DNA from: Verrucomicrobia subdivision 6 bacterium
Lineage (GTDB): Bacteria; Verrucomicrobiota; Verrucomicrobiia; Methylacidiphilales; Verrucolacustridaceae
DNA: 43,818 nucleotides
Direction of reading: 5' to 3'
Assembly (NCBI GenBank): GCA_947441075.1
Contig: CANESK010000005.1
Span: forward strand, 1 to 43,818
Below the pieces are notes generated by a model, which was not told where the DNA came from, ran no database searches, and worked only from the letters and a program-made list of their open reading frames with translations. Numbering within the stretch: the first letter of the stretch is position 1; the number at the start of each line of letters is the position of its first letter. This document shows positions 7,762 to 16,492 of the stretch, piece by piece. The translations under genes and the position numbers were made by a program.

Positions 7762-8688
7762 ATGGCTGATCCGATCACTCCCAATCCGCTGCCGAATCCA
7801 GCGGGGGCGACAACAAGTAAAGTGGTGGCCACGGGTGCGGCGAAGGCGGCGGCTTCTGGGGTAGCCAAGGTGGTGGCATGGCAGGCGATTACTTTAGGGA
7901 CCGCAGCAGCGCTTGGTTTGGGAGGGGGCGGTTACTATATGGCGCGGGATGCCAAGGCACGGACTCAGTTGACGGAGTTGGAGCAGAAGTCAGGAGCTTT
8001 GGAGGATCGGGCGAAGCAGGCAGAGGTAGCGGCGGAGACTTTGCGGGCTCAAATCGAGCAGCTGAAGGGGGATCCTGCGAAATTGGCAGAGGCCTCCTTG
8101 GAGTTGGAGGGGACTAAGGCTGAATTAGCGAAGTTGAAAGATCTTTCGGCGTCTGAAAAAAAGGTACTCGAGAAGAAATTGGCCGATCAGCAGCTGGCAT
8201 TAGAGAAGCTTAAAGCAACCACCATGCCGACGGATGAGGAAGCGAAGCTAGAGGCGGATTTAAAAAAGAGGTTAGCGGATAAGGATGTGGTGATTTCCCG
8301 TTTAAAAGATCAGCTGAAGGTGACGGTGGCGAGCGAGATTCTTTTTCCGAGTGGCTCGGCCGAGCTAGCGCCCGAGGGGGCGGATGTGTTGCGCAAGGTA
8401 GCGGCCGCAGCCAATAAATCGATGGATGAGGTAAGGGTGGAGGGCCATACGGATAGTGATCCAATTGCTCCGGTTTTAGCGCAGTACTACCCGACAAATT
8501 GGGAGTTATCAACGGCACGGGCGGCAGTGGCGGTACGGACGCTGCAGGCGACGGGGATGGTGCCAGCGGACAGGTTAGCGGCGGTGGGATATGGGGATAG
8601 TCATCCGGTGGCTCCGAACGACACGGTGGAGGGAAAAGCGAAGAATCGCCGTGTAGAAATTATTTTTAAGCCAATACCAAAAACTTAG
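7762..8688 (+). CDS. MotB-like OmpA-domain envelope protein
   Basis: This 308-aa protein probably sits in the inner membrane and grips peptidoglycan. An Ala/Gly-rich hydrophobic segment at about residues 38-60 is a likely membrane anchor. A long Glu/Lys/Ala/Leu coiled coil follows at about 66-185, and then an OmpA C-terminal domain (190-305). The peptidoglycan-binding residues are visible: Asp231 in EGHTDSDPI and Arg253 in NWELSTARA, with GYGDSHPVAPN and KNRRVEI to finish. The NWELS-x-ARA form is closer to MotB than to OmpA, but no motA-type gene is adjacent, so a flagellar role is unlikely. A strong ribosome binding site (AAGGAG, 7 bases upstream) fixes the start. Its stop interlocks with that of the convergent cupin gene. 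Confidence 0.88.
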   Translation: MADPITPNPLPNPAGATTSKVVATGAAKAAASGVAKVVAWQAITLGTAAALGLGGGGYYMARDAKARTQLTELEQKSGALEDRAKQAEVAAETLRAQIEQLKGDPAKLAEASLELEGTKAELAKLKDLSASEKKVLEKKLADQQLALEKLKATTMPTDEEAKLEADLKKRLADKDVVISRLKDQLKVTVASEILFPSGSAELAPEGADVLRKVAAAANKSMDEVRVEGHTDSDPIAPVLAQYYPTNWELSTARAAVAVRTLQATGMVPADRLAAVGYGDSHPVAPNDTVEGKAKNRRVEIIFKPIPKT

Positions 8689-9062
8689 GCGGCGGGTGGG
8701 ATCGGGCTGGGGGTGGGGTCGGTAGGGTGAAGGTTCTCGACCGTCAGGGGTCCATCGTACCAGGTGATGCTGATGACCTCTTTCTCAGCGAAGTGCGGGC
8801 CGTGGACAGAGTTTTTAGGCGCGTGGAAGAAGGTGCCAGGACCGTATTCGACTTTTTCTTCGGTCCACTTTCCTTTGAGGATGACAACGGATTCAGAAGT
8901 CTGAGGATGGCGGTGGGCAGGAAGAGTTGTGCCTGGAGCAAACTTTCGTAAGAGGAAACGCGCGCCACTGATTGGGTCGTGGGAAAGGGCGGCGAATTCC
9001 ACTCCTGGGCAAGGGCCCGTTTCCCAGAGGGTGGTGTTGGGGAGACGAATAGTAGGAACCAT
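8685..9062 (-). CDS. cupin-domain protein
   Basis: This is a 125-aa single-domain cupin. The first cupin motif is visible as PAHRHPQTSESVVILKG (about residues 50-66), providing two histidines and a glutamate as likely metal ligands, and the second region as PGTFFHAPKNSVHGP with a further histidine. Such proteins range from enzymes to small-molecule or metal sensors, so the function is not assigned. It is transcribed towards the MotB-like gene and the two stops share bases: TAA on the - strand at 8687-8685 and TAG on the + strand at 8686-8688. It is divergent from the SpoIIE-phosphatase gene, with 63 bases between them that contain CTCAA-gag-TTGAG at 9099-9111. No ribosome binding site is evident. 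Confidence 0.82.
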   Translation of the reverse strand: MVPTIRLPNTTLWETGPCPGVEFAALSHDPISGARFLLRKFAPGTTLPAHRHPQTSESVVILKGKWTEEKVEYGPGTFFHAPKNSVHGPHFAEKEVISITWYDGPLTVENLHPTDPTPSPIPPAA

Positions 9063-9125
9063 CAGGGAAGGATGAGGGAAAGGATTCTCTCTGACAATCT
9101 CAAGAGTTGAGGTAGAAATGAGTCT

Positions 9126-10409
9126 ATGGCGAATCGAACGGCAATGAAGGCGGGAGAGGTAGATTTCGGACCTTTATTTCGGCTGGCGGGAGAAATTGGG
9201 CGGGAAATGGATTTGGGAGGATTGCTCTTAATGATTTTGGAGAAAAGTCGTCCTTGGATGCAGGCGGAGGCGTGTTCTATTTTCCTGCCGGATAAGGAAT
9301 CGGGAGAGTTGGTGATTCACTCGGCGCGTGGAGATAGCACGCCCGAACTGGGTGCCTTACGGATACCGAAGGGGCAGGGAATCGTGGGCACGGCGATGGC
9401 GGAGAAAAAGACGATTCGGGTGGATGAGGTGGAGAAGGACGCGAGATTTTACTCGAAGGCGGATGAGAAGACGGGGTGGAAGACGAAGGCTCTTTTGGCG
9501 GCGCCTTTGGTGGATGGAGAGGAGTGTGTGGGGGTGATTGAATTTCTTAACCCGATTGGGCGGCCGGCTTTTACGGATCAGGACGAGCAGATGGTGGAGT
9601 ATTTTGCGGGGCTGGTGGCGGCGGCTTTGGTGCGGATTCGTGCCAATGAGGCGGCCTTGGAGCGGGCGGCGGTGCAGAGGGATTTGGATTTGGCGAGAGA
9701 GTTGCAGGGGGGATTATTGCCGAAGATCTTTCCGACGAAGGAGGAGGCCCCGGGAATTGAGTTATTTGCGCGGCTAGATCCAGCGAAGGAGGTGAGCGGG
9801 GATTTGTATGATTTCTTTCCGATTGAGACTGGGAAGATGTGTTTTGTGGTGGGGGACGTATCGGGCAAAGGAATTGCCGCGGGGATTTTCATGGCGGTAA
9901 CGAGGACTTTGATTCGGGCGACGGCGGTGCCAGGGCGGAGTCCGTTAGAAATATTGACGAGGGTGAACGCCCAATTGGCTAAGGAGAATCAGGCGAGTCT
10001 TTTTGTGACAATGATTTTAGGAATCGTGGATACGCGAACGGGGCGGATGATCTATGGGCAGGGTGGGCATAATCCACCGATTCTGATTCCGGCGAAGGGC
10101 CACCCAAAGTACGAACCGCCTGGAGGCATGCCGCTGGGGGTGTTTGAGGATGCTAAGTTTGGGGAGCGGGAGTTGGTTTTAGAGAAGGGCGATACTTTGC
10201 TGGTGTATACGGATGGGGTGACGGAGGCGATGAATCTGGCGAAGGATCTTTTTGGGGAGGACCGGTTGCAGTTGGCGGTGGAGGGTGGGGCGGCGCTTTC
10301 GGCGGAGAAAGTGACGGAGCGGGTGGTGGAGAAGGTGGAGGAATTTGTGGGGGCGGCGGAGAGGTCGGATGATATTACTTTGCTGGCGATTCAACGGCGG
10401 ATTGATTGA
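9126..10409 (+). CDS. GAF-domain SpoIIE/RsbU-type serine phosphatase
   Basis: A 427-aa soluble protein that joins a GAF sensor domain (about residues 15-165) to a PPM-type SpoIIE phosphatase domain (about 190-425) through a short helical linker. Metal-binding acidic residues are in place: Asp226 in KEVSGDLYDF, Asp244 in GDVSGKGIAAG, and the later motifs YTDGVTEAMN and SDDITLLAI. Enzymes of this form usually dephosphorylate an anti-sigma-factor antagonist or a similar STAS-domain protein after the GAF domain senses a ligand. No STAS or kinase partner gene is adjacent. The next small gene overlaps the stop as TTGA and may be translated together with it. Confidence 0.93.
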   Translation: MANRTAMKAGEVDFGPLFRLAGEIGREMDLGGLLLMILEKSRPWMQAEACSIFLPDKESGELVIHSARGDSTPELGALRIPKGQGIVGTAMAEKKTIRVDEVEKDARFYSKADEKTGWKTKALLAAPLVDGEECVGVIEFLNPIGRPAFTDQDEQMVEYFAGLVAAALVRIRANEAALERAAVQRDLDLARELQGGLLPKIFPTKEEAPGIELFARLDPAKEVSGDLYDFFPIETGKMCFVVGDVSGKGIAAGIFMAVTRTLIRATAVPGRSPLEILTRVNAQLAKENQASLFVTMILGIVDTRTGRMIYGQGGHNPPILIPAKGHPKYEPPGGMPLGVFEDAKFGERELVLEKGDTLLVYTDGVTEAMNLAKDLFGEDRLQLAVEGGAALSAEKVTERVVEKVEEFVGAAERSDDITLLAIQRRID

Positions 10410-10645
10410 GTCCTGAATTGCGGCGGGAGGTGTGGGCGGAGATGAGGGCGTTGGGGGAGCGTCTGCAGAGTGTGTTACGGAGTGATCCGCGGCATCCGCG
10501 AGGAAGGAACCCATACGCGCATGTCGCGGGGTGTGTCCGGGAGAAGTTTGGTTGCAGTTACGGGGAGTTGGAGGATGAGAGGGTCGAGGAGGTCCGAGGG
10601 TATTTGAAGGAGCTAGAAGAAAAGGAGAAGAGGGCTCAGGCGTAG
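10406..10645 (+). CDS. small unknown protein coupled to the SpoIIE phosphatase
   Basis: A 79-aa charged, helical protein that I do not recognise as a named family. It begins at a TTG that overlaps the phosphatase stop as TTGA; an internal ATG at codon 13 would give 67 aa. The central part, RNPYAHVAGCVREKFGCSYG followed by ELEDERVEEVRGYLKELEEK, looks like a compact domain and faintly recalls the short C-terminal domain of some phage antirepressors, but that is impression only. Codon use is G-ending like the real genes around it, which supports coding. It ends 10 bases inside the 3' end of the convergent branching-enzyme gene. A partner or target of the phosphatase is possible from position alone. 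Confidence 0.65.
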   Translation: MSPELRREVWAEMRALGERLQSVLRSDPRHPRGRNPYAHVAGCVREKFGCSYGELEDERVEEVRGYLKELEEKEKRAQA

Positions 10646-12222
10646 ACGCGCCAATCGAGGTCGAGAAAAATGGGGTTGCGCCATTCGCAATTGGCAAGGA
10701 AGGATTCTTCGACGCGATCGCTTTTGATCTGTTCGTAGAGGCGAGTGAAACGGAGAAGGTGGTCTTTAGTGCGTTTTACGGCGTAGGGCACCATGGTGCC
10801 AGTTTTCATGATAAAGGCCCAATCGCTGGACTGGGCGAGAAGGAGTTCGCGGGCGGCTTGGCGCAGAGCTCGATCGAGCAGGGTGTGAGGGTGTTGATGG
10901 CGGAAGCGCCCTGCGAGTTCGATCATACGGACGGTGGCGATGTGCAGGTGGGGGTAGATCCAAGCGTTGGAGGGTTCGAGCCAAACGGAGGAGTGGCCCT
11001 CATTTCCCCAGGAGGAGGCGCTAGGCTGACTGATTTGATGGGTCTGATTGCGGGTGAGGAATTCGGATGGGGTGATCATGGAAAATGTTTTCTGGTCGCA
11101 GGCGGATTTACGGAAGAGGTAATCGAGAAAGATAGGGCCTTCGTACCACCAGTGGCCGTAAAGTTCCGCATCGTAAGGACAGAGGACGAGGGGTTCGACG
11201 CCCATGATTCCGCGGAGATGCTCAATTTGTTTTTCCCGATTGAACATAAAATTAGCGGCGTGGCTGGCGGCGCGTTCGCGGGCGAGATGGGGGCGGTAGG
11301 GTTCTTTGTGCGGGGTGCGGCCAGTGATTCGATAATATTTGAGTCCAGTAAACTTGCGAAGGCCGTTGGGTTGGATGTAGGGGCGGATGTAGTCGTACTC
11401 GAGATCGAAGCCGCAATCGCGGTAGAAATCGCGGTACTCGGCGTCCCCGGGGTAACCCTCTTCGGCGCTCCAGACTTGTTTACTGGATTCGATATCGCGA
11501 CCAAAAGCGGCGGGGCCTGCGGGGGTGAAGACGGGGGCAAAGACGCCGTAGGCGGGGCGGGGTTCAGCATGGAGGAGACCGTGGGCATCGAGAATGAACC
11601 AGCGGATTTCTGCTTCTTGGAGATAGTTTTCTAGGCCTGGGTAGTAGGCGCACTCGGGCAACCAGATTCCGCGAGGATCGCGCCCGAAACATTGGTGGTA
11701 GTCGTGGCGTGCGACTTGGACTTGGGCGCGAACGGCTTGAGGAAATTCGCGCATGAGGGGAAGAAATCCGTGGGTGGCGCCGCAGGTAATGATTTCGAGA
11801 ACGCCGGCGTCTTGGAATTTGCGGAAGGCACTGACGAGGTTGCGGTGGTAGCGGTCGCAAAAAAGGGTACGGCAGTGGTGAAGGCGTTGGTGGTAGAATT
11901 GGGCGAGGGAGTGGAAAGCGGGATCGTGGCGGGTGCGTTCTAATTCTTTGCCTGCGAGTTCTAGCTGCTTTTCGAGTCCGTGGACGTAGCGATCTTGGAG
12001 GAGTGGATCGCGGAGCATGGCGCAGAGGGGGGGAGTCATTGACATGGTGAGTCGAAAATAAATCCCGTCCCGAAGGAGGCCTTCCATCATGTCGAGGAGG
12101 GGGAGGTAGGTTTCGGTGATGGCTTCGTAGAACCAGTCCTCTTCTAAGAACTCTGGATATTCTGGATGCCTGACGAAGGGCAGGTGGGCGTGGAGAACAG
12201 GAGCGACGAATCCGATAGCCAT
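10636..12222 (-). CDS. GH57 1,4-alpha-glucan branching enzyme
   Basis: This 528-aa glycoside hydrolase family 57 protein would form alpha-1,6 branches in glycogen. It opens with the GH57 motif VLHAHLPFVRH. The catalytic nucleophile is Glu190 in GIWLPECAY and the acid is Asp351 in LCPYDAELYGHWWYEG, matching the family's motifs 3 and 4. The C-terminal part is the DUF1957-type domain seen in branching enzymes (SSWGNEGHSSVWLEPSNAWI). There is no signal peptide, so it is cytoplasmic. It starts 6 bases after the DUF4912 gene stops, a pairing found in several bacterial groups. The alternative, a 4-alpha-glucanotransferase, is less likely because of the DUF1957 domain and overall length. Confidence 0.92.
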   Translation of the reverse strand: MAIGFVAPVLHAHLPFVRHPEYPEFLEEDWFYEAITETYLPLLDMMEGLLRDGIYFRLTMSMTPPLCAMLRDPLLQDRYVHGLEKQLELAGKELERTRHDPAFHSLAQFYHQRLHHCRTLFCDRYHRNLVSAFRKFQDAGVLEIITCGATHGFLPLMREFPQAVRAQVQVARHDYHQCFGRDPRGIWLPECAYYPGLENYLQEAEIRWFILDAHGLLHAEPRPAYGVFAPVFTPAGPAAFGRDIESSKQVWSAEEGYPGDAEYRDFYRDCGFDLEYDYIRPYIQPNGLRKFTGLKYYRITGRTPHKEPYRPHLARERAASHAANFMFNREKQIEHLRGIMGVEPLVLCPYDAELYGHWWYEGPIFLDYLFRKSACDQKTFSMITPSEFLTRNQTHQISQPSASSWGNEGHSSVWLEPSNAWIYPHLHIATVRMIELAGRFRHQHPHTLLDRALRQAARELLLAQSSDWAFIMKTGTMVPYAVKRTKDHLLRFTRLYEQIKSDRVEESFLANCEWRNPIFLDLDWRVYA

Positions 12223-12228
12223 GGATGT

Positions 12229-13500
12229 TTAGGGGGTTTGCCCGATTGGTTTGGGCAAGGGGGGTTGGCCGGTGGGGTCGACACCTGGGGTGGTAGAGCT
12301 GAGGCGGAGAAAGGAGAGAAGGGCGGAGCGTTGTTCGGCGCCGTCGGGGGCGGTGGCTTGGATTGGGATATGGAATTGTCCATCGGGGAAAACGAAGTGG
12401 TAGGAGAAGGTTCCATCTGGGCGAAGGCTGATGGAGCGTCCGTCGACGGTGATTTGGGAGCCTGGGGTGGTGCCGCCGTAGAGGATGAGTTCGGCGTTGA
12501 CGTGCATGGCGAAACTGCGGTCGTGGCCAAGAGCACCTGAGGTTAGGCTTGAGGGAGTGTGACTGGAGGAAAGTTCTTCGAGTCGGCGCCGGAGAGTTTC
12601 GGTGATTTCTAGGGAACCGACGCGAGTACGGAGAACGAGTTCGCCTCCGAGGTAATCGAGGATGCGGTCGGCCACGCCTGTGGGGACGACGCGGCGCAAG
12701 GCGTAAGCGAAAGGTAGGGGGTAACCCTCGTTTTGGAGTCGGGAGAGGGCGTGGGAGAGTGATTCTCCTGGGCGCAGTTGTCCCGCGACTAGGTCGAAGA
12801 GTTGGCGGAAGGAGTAGTGAAAAGGGATGGTGACGAACTGGACCTCGCAATTGGGGGAGGGATCATCGCGTGGGGTAGAAACTTCATCAGAAACGGATAG
12901 GGCATTGAAGGAGCCGTCATGGCGGTAGTAGCCGAGTTCGGCTTGAAAGGGTGTGGCGGGTCGGTGGACGGGGAGGTACCACTCGCGCGAACCGGGAAAA
13001 ATATGAATTTGATGAATGCGTTCCCGACCCGGGATGAAGACTTGCAAAAAGATTTGGCCGCTGGGGGATTCCTGTTCGGCGTCGCGCAATTGTTGCCAAG
13101 TAAAGTCCCAGTAGGCGTAGAGCCAGCGGGGATCGCGGGCGGTAAGAAACAGGCGACGGGAGCCATAGCTCTCGGGGAGTTCGCCGAGGTGTTCAAAGGA
13201 GGGTGGTTCGGATTCTTTTATTGAAGGGCTAAAGGGTTGAAGAACGAATTTGTGGGCGGAGGGATCGAGGGGGAGGGGTTGGGCACGGAGGCGAGGGGTG
13301 GTGTTAGTTTTTTGGGTTAGCCGTTTTGAAGTGAGTTTTTTGGTAAGGGCGGGGGCAGGTTTTATTGGGGACTTCTTGGAAGAGAGGGAGGGGTTGGGAG
13401 TGGGAGAAGGAACAGAGGAAGGAGAGGAATGGGTCTTCTTGGGAGGTAGAATCGTTTTTTTAGCTGGGGTCATCTTTCCCGAGGACTTTGGTTTCTTCAT
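12229..13500 (-). CDS. DUF4912-domain protein with basic, disordered N-tail
   Basis: A 423-aa protein of unknown function. Residues 1-75 are a low-complexity tail rich in Lys, Ser, Pro and Thr. The DUF4912 core follows from about residue 108, recognised by LPESYGSRRLFLTARDPRWL and YAYWDFTW. A second beta-rich domain near the C-terminus includes LILYGGTTPGSQITVDGRSI and SLRPDGTFSYHF, which looks like an immunoglobulin-type or carbohydrate-handling fold. The gene lies just upstream of the GH57 branching enzyme, and the known co-occurrence of DUF4912 with GH57 enzymes suggests a role in glycogen synthesis or scaffolding; the basic tail could bind a polyanion. Transcription runs from the AT-rich divergent region shared with hisF. 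Confidence 0.85.
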   Translation of the reverse strand: MKKPKSSGKMTPAKKTILPPKKTHSSPSSVPSPTPNPSLSSKKSPIKPAPALTKKLTSKRLTQKTNTTPRLRAQPLPLDPSAHKFVLQPFSPSIKESEPPSFEHLGELPESYGSRRLFLTARDPRWLYAYWDFTWQQLRDAEQESPSGQIFLQVFIPGRERIHQIHIFPGSREWYLPVHRPATPFQAELGYYRHDGSFNALSVSDEVSTPRDDPSPNCEVQFVTIPFHYSFRQLFDLVAGQLRPGESLSHALSRLQNEGYPLPFAYALRRVVPTGVADRILDYLGGELVLRTRVGSLEITETLRRRLEELSSSHTPSSLTSGALGHDRSFAMHVNAELILYGGTTPGSQITVDGRSISLRPDGTFSYHFVFPDGQFHIPIQATAPDGAEQRSALLSFLRLSSTTPGVDPTGQPPLPKPIGQTP

Positions 13501-13536
13501 GGAAATTTATAAACCGAAGTAAAACAAGTCTCGGAT

Positions 13537-13558
13537 TTTTGCCTAGTTTACGGCAAAA
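13537..13558. promoter_or_regulatory. inverted repeat in the divergent DUF4912/hisF promoter region
   Basis: The sequence TTTTGCC (13537-13543) and its exact complement GGCAAAA (13552-13558) are separated by 8 bases. It sits in the 117-base AT-rich gap between the divergent DUF4912 and hisF genes, so it does not end either gene. It may be an operator or a leader hairpin. No regulator was recognised and no matching site was noticed elsewhere in the window. Confidence 0.35.
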
Positions 13559-13617
13559 TCAAAGACCATTTTACGGGAAAAAACGGAACAATTCAAAATC
13601 ATGATCTTGATGTCTTT

Positions 13618-14391
13618 ATGAATACGAAACGAATTATTCCTTGTTTGGATGTGGATAGGGGAAGAGTGGTCAAAGGAGTGAAATTCGTCGGAATTCGGGA
13701 TGCGGGGGACCCGGCGGCGTGCGCCCGGGCGTATCACGAGCAGGGGGCGGATGAGCTTGTTTTTCTGGATATCACAGCTTCGGCGGAGGCTCGTCCGATT
13801 CTCTTGGAGGTGGTGAGGAAAACGGCGGAGGAGGTATTTCTTCCGTTGACGGTGGGGGGAGGAATTCGGTCGGTAGAAAATGCGAGGGAGTTGTTGAGGG
13901 CGGGGGCGGACAAAGTGAGTTTGAATACGGCGGCGGTGGAGCGACCTGATTTGATTACGGAGGTGGCGGAGGCTTTTGGTTGCCAGTGTGTGGTGCTGGC
14001 GGTGGACGCACGCAGGAGAGTTGGAGGCGGGTGGGAGGTGACGACACATGGGGGGCGGACGGCAACGGGAAAGGATGTGCTGGAGTGGATTGAGGAGGGA
14101 ACTAAGCGGGGGGCGGGAGAAATTTTACTGACGAGTATGGATGCGGACGGAACAAAAGAGGGATATGATTTGGAGCTGACGAGAAAAGTGAGCCGAGCGG
14201 TCGGGGTGCCGGTGATTGCGAGTGGTGGAGCGGGTAGGAAGGAGCACTTTGCGGAGGTTTTAGGCGAGGAGGGAGGAGCGGACGCGGCATTAGCGGCCAG
14301 CTTATTTCATTTTGGTGAGTTGACCGTACCTGAAGTGAAGCGCTATTTGCAGGAGAGAGGCATTGCGGTACGGCCTCCTAAAAAAGCATGA
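13618..14391 (+). CDS. hisF: imidazole glycerol phosphate synthase cyclase subunit
   Basis: HisF works with HisH, using ammonia to turn PRFAR into imidazole glycerol phosphate and AICAR in histidine synthesis. The 257-aa (beta/alpha)8 barrel has both catalytic aspartates, Asp11 in IIPCLDVD and Asp130 in VLAVDARRR. Phosphate-binding loops are visible as TVGGGIRS and ASGGAG. No hisH is present in the window; hisD and hisB are 22 kb further on, so the his genes are scattered. Its stop overlaps trpE as ATGA, making a hisF-trpE-trpG unit that mixes histidine and tryptophan synthesis. Confidence 0.97.
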   Translation: MNTKRIIPCLDVDRGRVVKGVKFVGIRDAGDPAACARAYHEQGADELVFLDITASAEARPILLEVVRKTAEEVFLPLTVGGGIRSVENARELLRAGADKVSLNTAAVERPDLITEVAEAFGCQCVVLAVDARRRVGGGWEVTTHGGRTATGKDVLEWIEEGTKRGAGEILLTSMDADGTKEGYDLELTRKVSRAVGVPVIASGGAGRKEHFAEVLGEEGGADAALAASLFHFGELTVPEVKRYLQERGIAVRPPKKA

Positions 14392-15893
14392 TTTATCCTG
14401 ACGAAAAAAAGTTTTTAGATTTGGCGAAAGAGGGGAATCTGATTCCGATCGGGCGAGAGTTTCCTGCGGATGGAGAGACTCCAGTTTCGGCCTACAGCAA
14501 GCTTTCGGGTCAACCTGGCGGGGCGGCTTTCTTATTGGAGAGTGCGGAAACGGGAGGCCGGCTGGGTCGTTATTCCTTTGTGGGATCGAGACCGACGGCG
14601 GTGATGGAGTTTCGGGGTGGGCGGGTGCGTCTGACGAAATTAAACGGGGAGGTGGAAGAGAAGGCCCCAGAGAATCCTGATCCGCTAATTGAGGTGCAGG
14701 AGATGTTGGCGGGAATCCGTCCGGTGGCGGCCTGGCCTGGAGAAGCGCCCCCGTTTGCCGGTGGGGCGGTGGGTTTTTTAGCTTTTGAGGCGGTACGTTA
14801 CTTTGAGACGACGGTGGGGATGGCGAAGAGGGATGATCTGGGGGTGCCGGACGCATGTTTCGCGTTGGTGGAAGAGTTTATTATTTTTGATCATAAGCGG
14901 AAAACGCGGCGGTTCGTGGTGCAGGTGAAGACGGGGAATGATCCGAAAGCTGATTATGCGAGTGGGGTGAAACGATTGGAGGCGTTGGTCAAGCGTCTGG
15001 AGGCACCTGCGGGAAAAGCGGCGGGGGAGATTCCGCAGAGGCCTGAAGGGGATCTTTTGGCGGGGGCAACGCCAAACATGACGAAGGCGGAGTATTTGAA
15101 AATGGCGGGAAGCATGCAGGAGCATATTCGGGCGGGTGATATATTTCAGGTGGTGCCCTCGCAACGTTTTACGGTGCCGTTTCATGGTCGGCCGATTGAT
15201 TTATACCGCGCGTTGCGCTCAATCAACCCATCGCCCTATATGTTCTGCTTGGAGATGGCGGGCTTGGCGCTGGTGGGTTCCTCGCCAGAAACTCATGTGC
15301 GGTGTGAAAATGGCAAGGTCGAGATTCGTCCGATTGCAGGAACGAAGCCGCGGGGGACGACAGCCGAGGAAGATTTACAAAACGAGAAAGAGATGAGGGC
15401 GGATCCCAAGGAGAGGGCGGAGCACATTATGTTGGTGGACTTAGCGAGAAATGATTTAGGCCGGGTGTGTGAGTATCACAGTGTGAAGGTGGTTGAGCTA
15501 ATGGAGGTGGAGCGATTTTCGCATGTGATGCATCTGGTTTCGCGGGTGACGGGGCAGTTACGTGCTGGGCAGGACTCGTTTCAGGTGATGCGGGCGACAT
15601 TTCCTGCGGGAACAGTGAGTGGATCGCCGAAGGTGCGAGCGCTACAGATTTTGGCGGAGAGTGAGCCGACGAGGCGCGGGGCATACGCGGGTGCGGCGGG
15701 GTACTTTTCTTTCGATGGAAATCTCGATTCCTGCATTTCGATTCGGACGATTTTATTGAAGGGGGGCAAGGCGCATGTGCAGGCGGGGGGCGGGCTGGTG
15801 GCGGATTCGACGCCGGAGGGGGAGTATCAAGAGAGTATAAACAAAGCGAAGGCGGGGTTAGCGGCGGTGGTGGTTGCGAGGACCTTGGGGTAG
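14388..15893 (+). CDS. trpE: anthranilate synthase component I
   Basis: TrpE makes anthranilate from chorismate, the first step of tryptophan synthesis, using ammonia supplied by TrpG. At 501 aa it has the normal length. The N-terminal tryptophan feedback site is kept ([19 protein letters not shown]), which argues for TrpE rather than PabB. The chorismate-binding domain shows [45 protein letters not shown] and [15 protein letters not shown]. Translation is probably coupled to hisF through the ATGA overlap, and trpG follows after 9 bases. No leader peptide or attenuator is seen, and the rest of the trp pathway lies elsewhere. Confidence 0.97.
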   Translation: MIYPDEKKFLDLAKEGNLIPIGREFPADGETPVSAYSKLSGQPGGAAFLLESAETGGRLGRYSFVGSRPTAVMEFRGGRVRLTKLNGEVEEKAPENPDPLIEVQEMLAGIRPVAAWPGEAPPFAGGAVGFLAFEAVRYFETTVGMAKRDDLGVPDACFALVEEFIIFDHKRKTRRFVVQVKTGNDPKADYASGVKRLEALVKRLEAPAGKAAGEIPQRPEGDLLAGATPNMTKAEYLKMAGSMQEHIRAGDIFQVVPSQRFTVPFHGRPIDLYRALRSINPSPYMFCLEMAGLALVGSSPETHVRCENGKVEIRPIAGTKPRGTTAEEDLQNEKEMRADPKERAEHIMLVDLARNDLGRVCEYHSVKVVELMEVERFSHVMHLVSRVTGQLRAGQDSFQVMRATFPAGTVSGSPKVRALQILAESEPTRRGAYAGAAGYFSFDGNLDSCISIRTILLKGGKAHVQAGGGLVADSTPEGEYQESINKAKAGLAAVVVARTLG

Positions 15894-15902
15894 GGTTTCT
15901 TT

Positions 15903-16466
15903 ATGCTTCTGGTCATTGATAACTACGATTCGTTTACCTACAACTTGGTCCAATATTTTGGCGAGTTGGGGGCGGATCCGGTGGTGAGGAGGAATGATGC
16001 GATGACGCTGGATGAAGTAGAGACGATGAGGCCGTCGAAGATAGTGATTTCTCCTGGGCCGGGCACGCCGGCGGATGCGGGAATCTCGATGGAGTTAATT
16101 CGGAGATTTGGTCCGAATATTCCAATCTTAGGGGTATGTCTGGGTCATCAGTGCATGGGGGAGGTGTATGGGGGCAAAGTGGTGAGGGCGGAGAGGTTGA
16201 TGCACGGGAAGACATCGCCGATTCGGCATGATGGGCTGGGGGTATTTGCAGGGCTACCGAATCCGTTTGAGGCCACGCGATATCACTCGTTGATTGTGGA
16301 AAAGGTTTCTATGCCGAAAAGTTTGCTGGTGTGTGCGGATACGGTGGAGGGGGAGATCATGGGGTTACGGCATCGCGAACATCCGGTGCATGGGGTTCAA
16401 TTTCACCCTGAGTCGATCTTAAGCAAAGAGGGCAAGGATCTTCTGGCCAACTTTTTAAAGATGTAA
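15903..16466 (+). CDS. trpG: anthranilate/aminodeoxychorismate synthase glutamine amidotransferase subunit
   Basis: This 187-aa class I glutamine amidotransferase releases ammonia from glutamine for TrpE. The catalytic triad is visible: Cys79 in GVCLGHQ, and His168 and Glu170 in VQFHPES. The oxyanion loop SPGPGTP and the HGKTS segment typical of TrpG/PabA are also present. It follows trpE by 9 bases. As in many bacteria it may also serve PabB in folate synthesis, since a separate pabA is not seen in the window. Confidence 0.96.
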   Translation: MLLVIDNYDSFTYNLVQYFGELGADPVVRRNDAMTLDEVETMRPSKIVISPGPGTPADAGISMELIRRFGPNIPILGVCLGHQCMGEVYGGKVVRAERLMHGKTSPIRHDGLGVFAGLPNPFEATRYHSLIVEKVSMPKSLLVCADTVEGEIMGLRHREHPVHGVQFHPESILSKEGKDLLANFLKM

Positions 16467-16492
16467 AAAAGGTCAGGGTAGAGGAGTCGGCG

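Noticed and set aside
10759-11634. Long + strand frame opposite the GH57 gene
   Set aside because: It is Gly/Val/Ala-rich without any motif, and the - strand frame has the GH57 catalytic residues.
11564-12850. Long - strand frame (428 codons) across the GH57/DUF4912 junction
   Set aside because: The translation is low-complexity Arg/Pro/His and lies out of frame with two clear genes; it is a by-product of composition.
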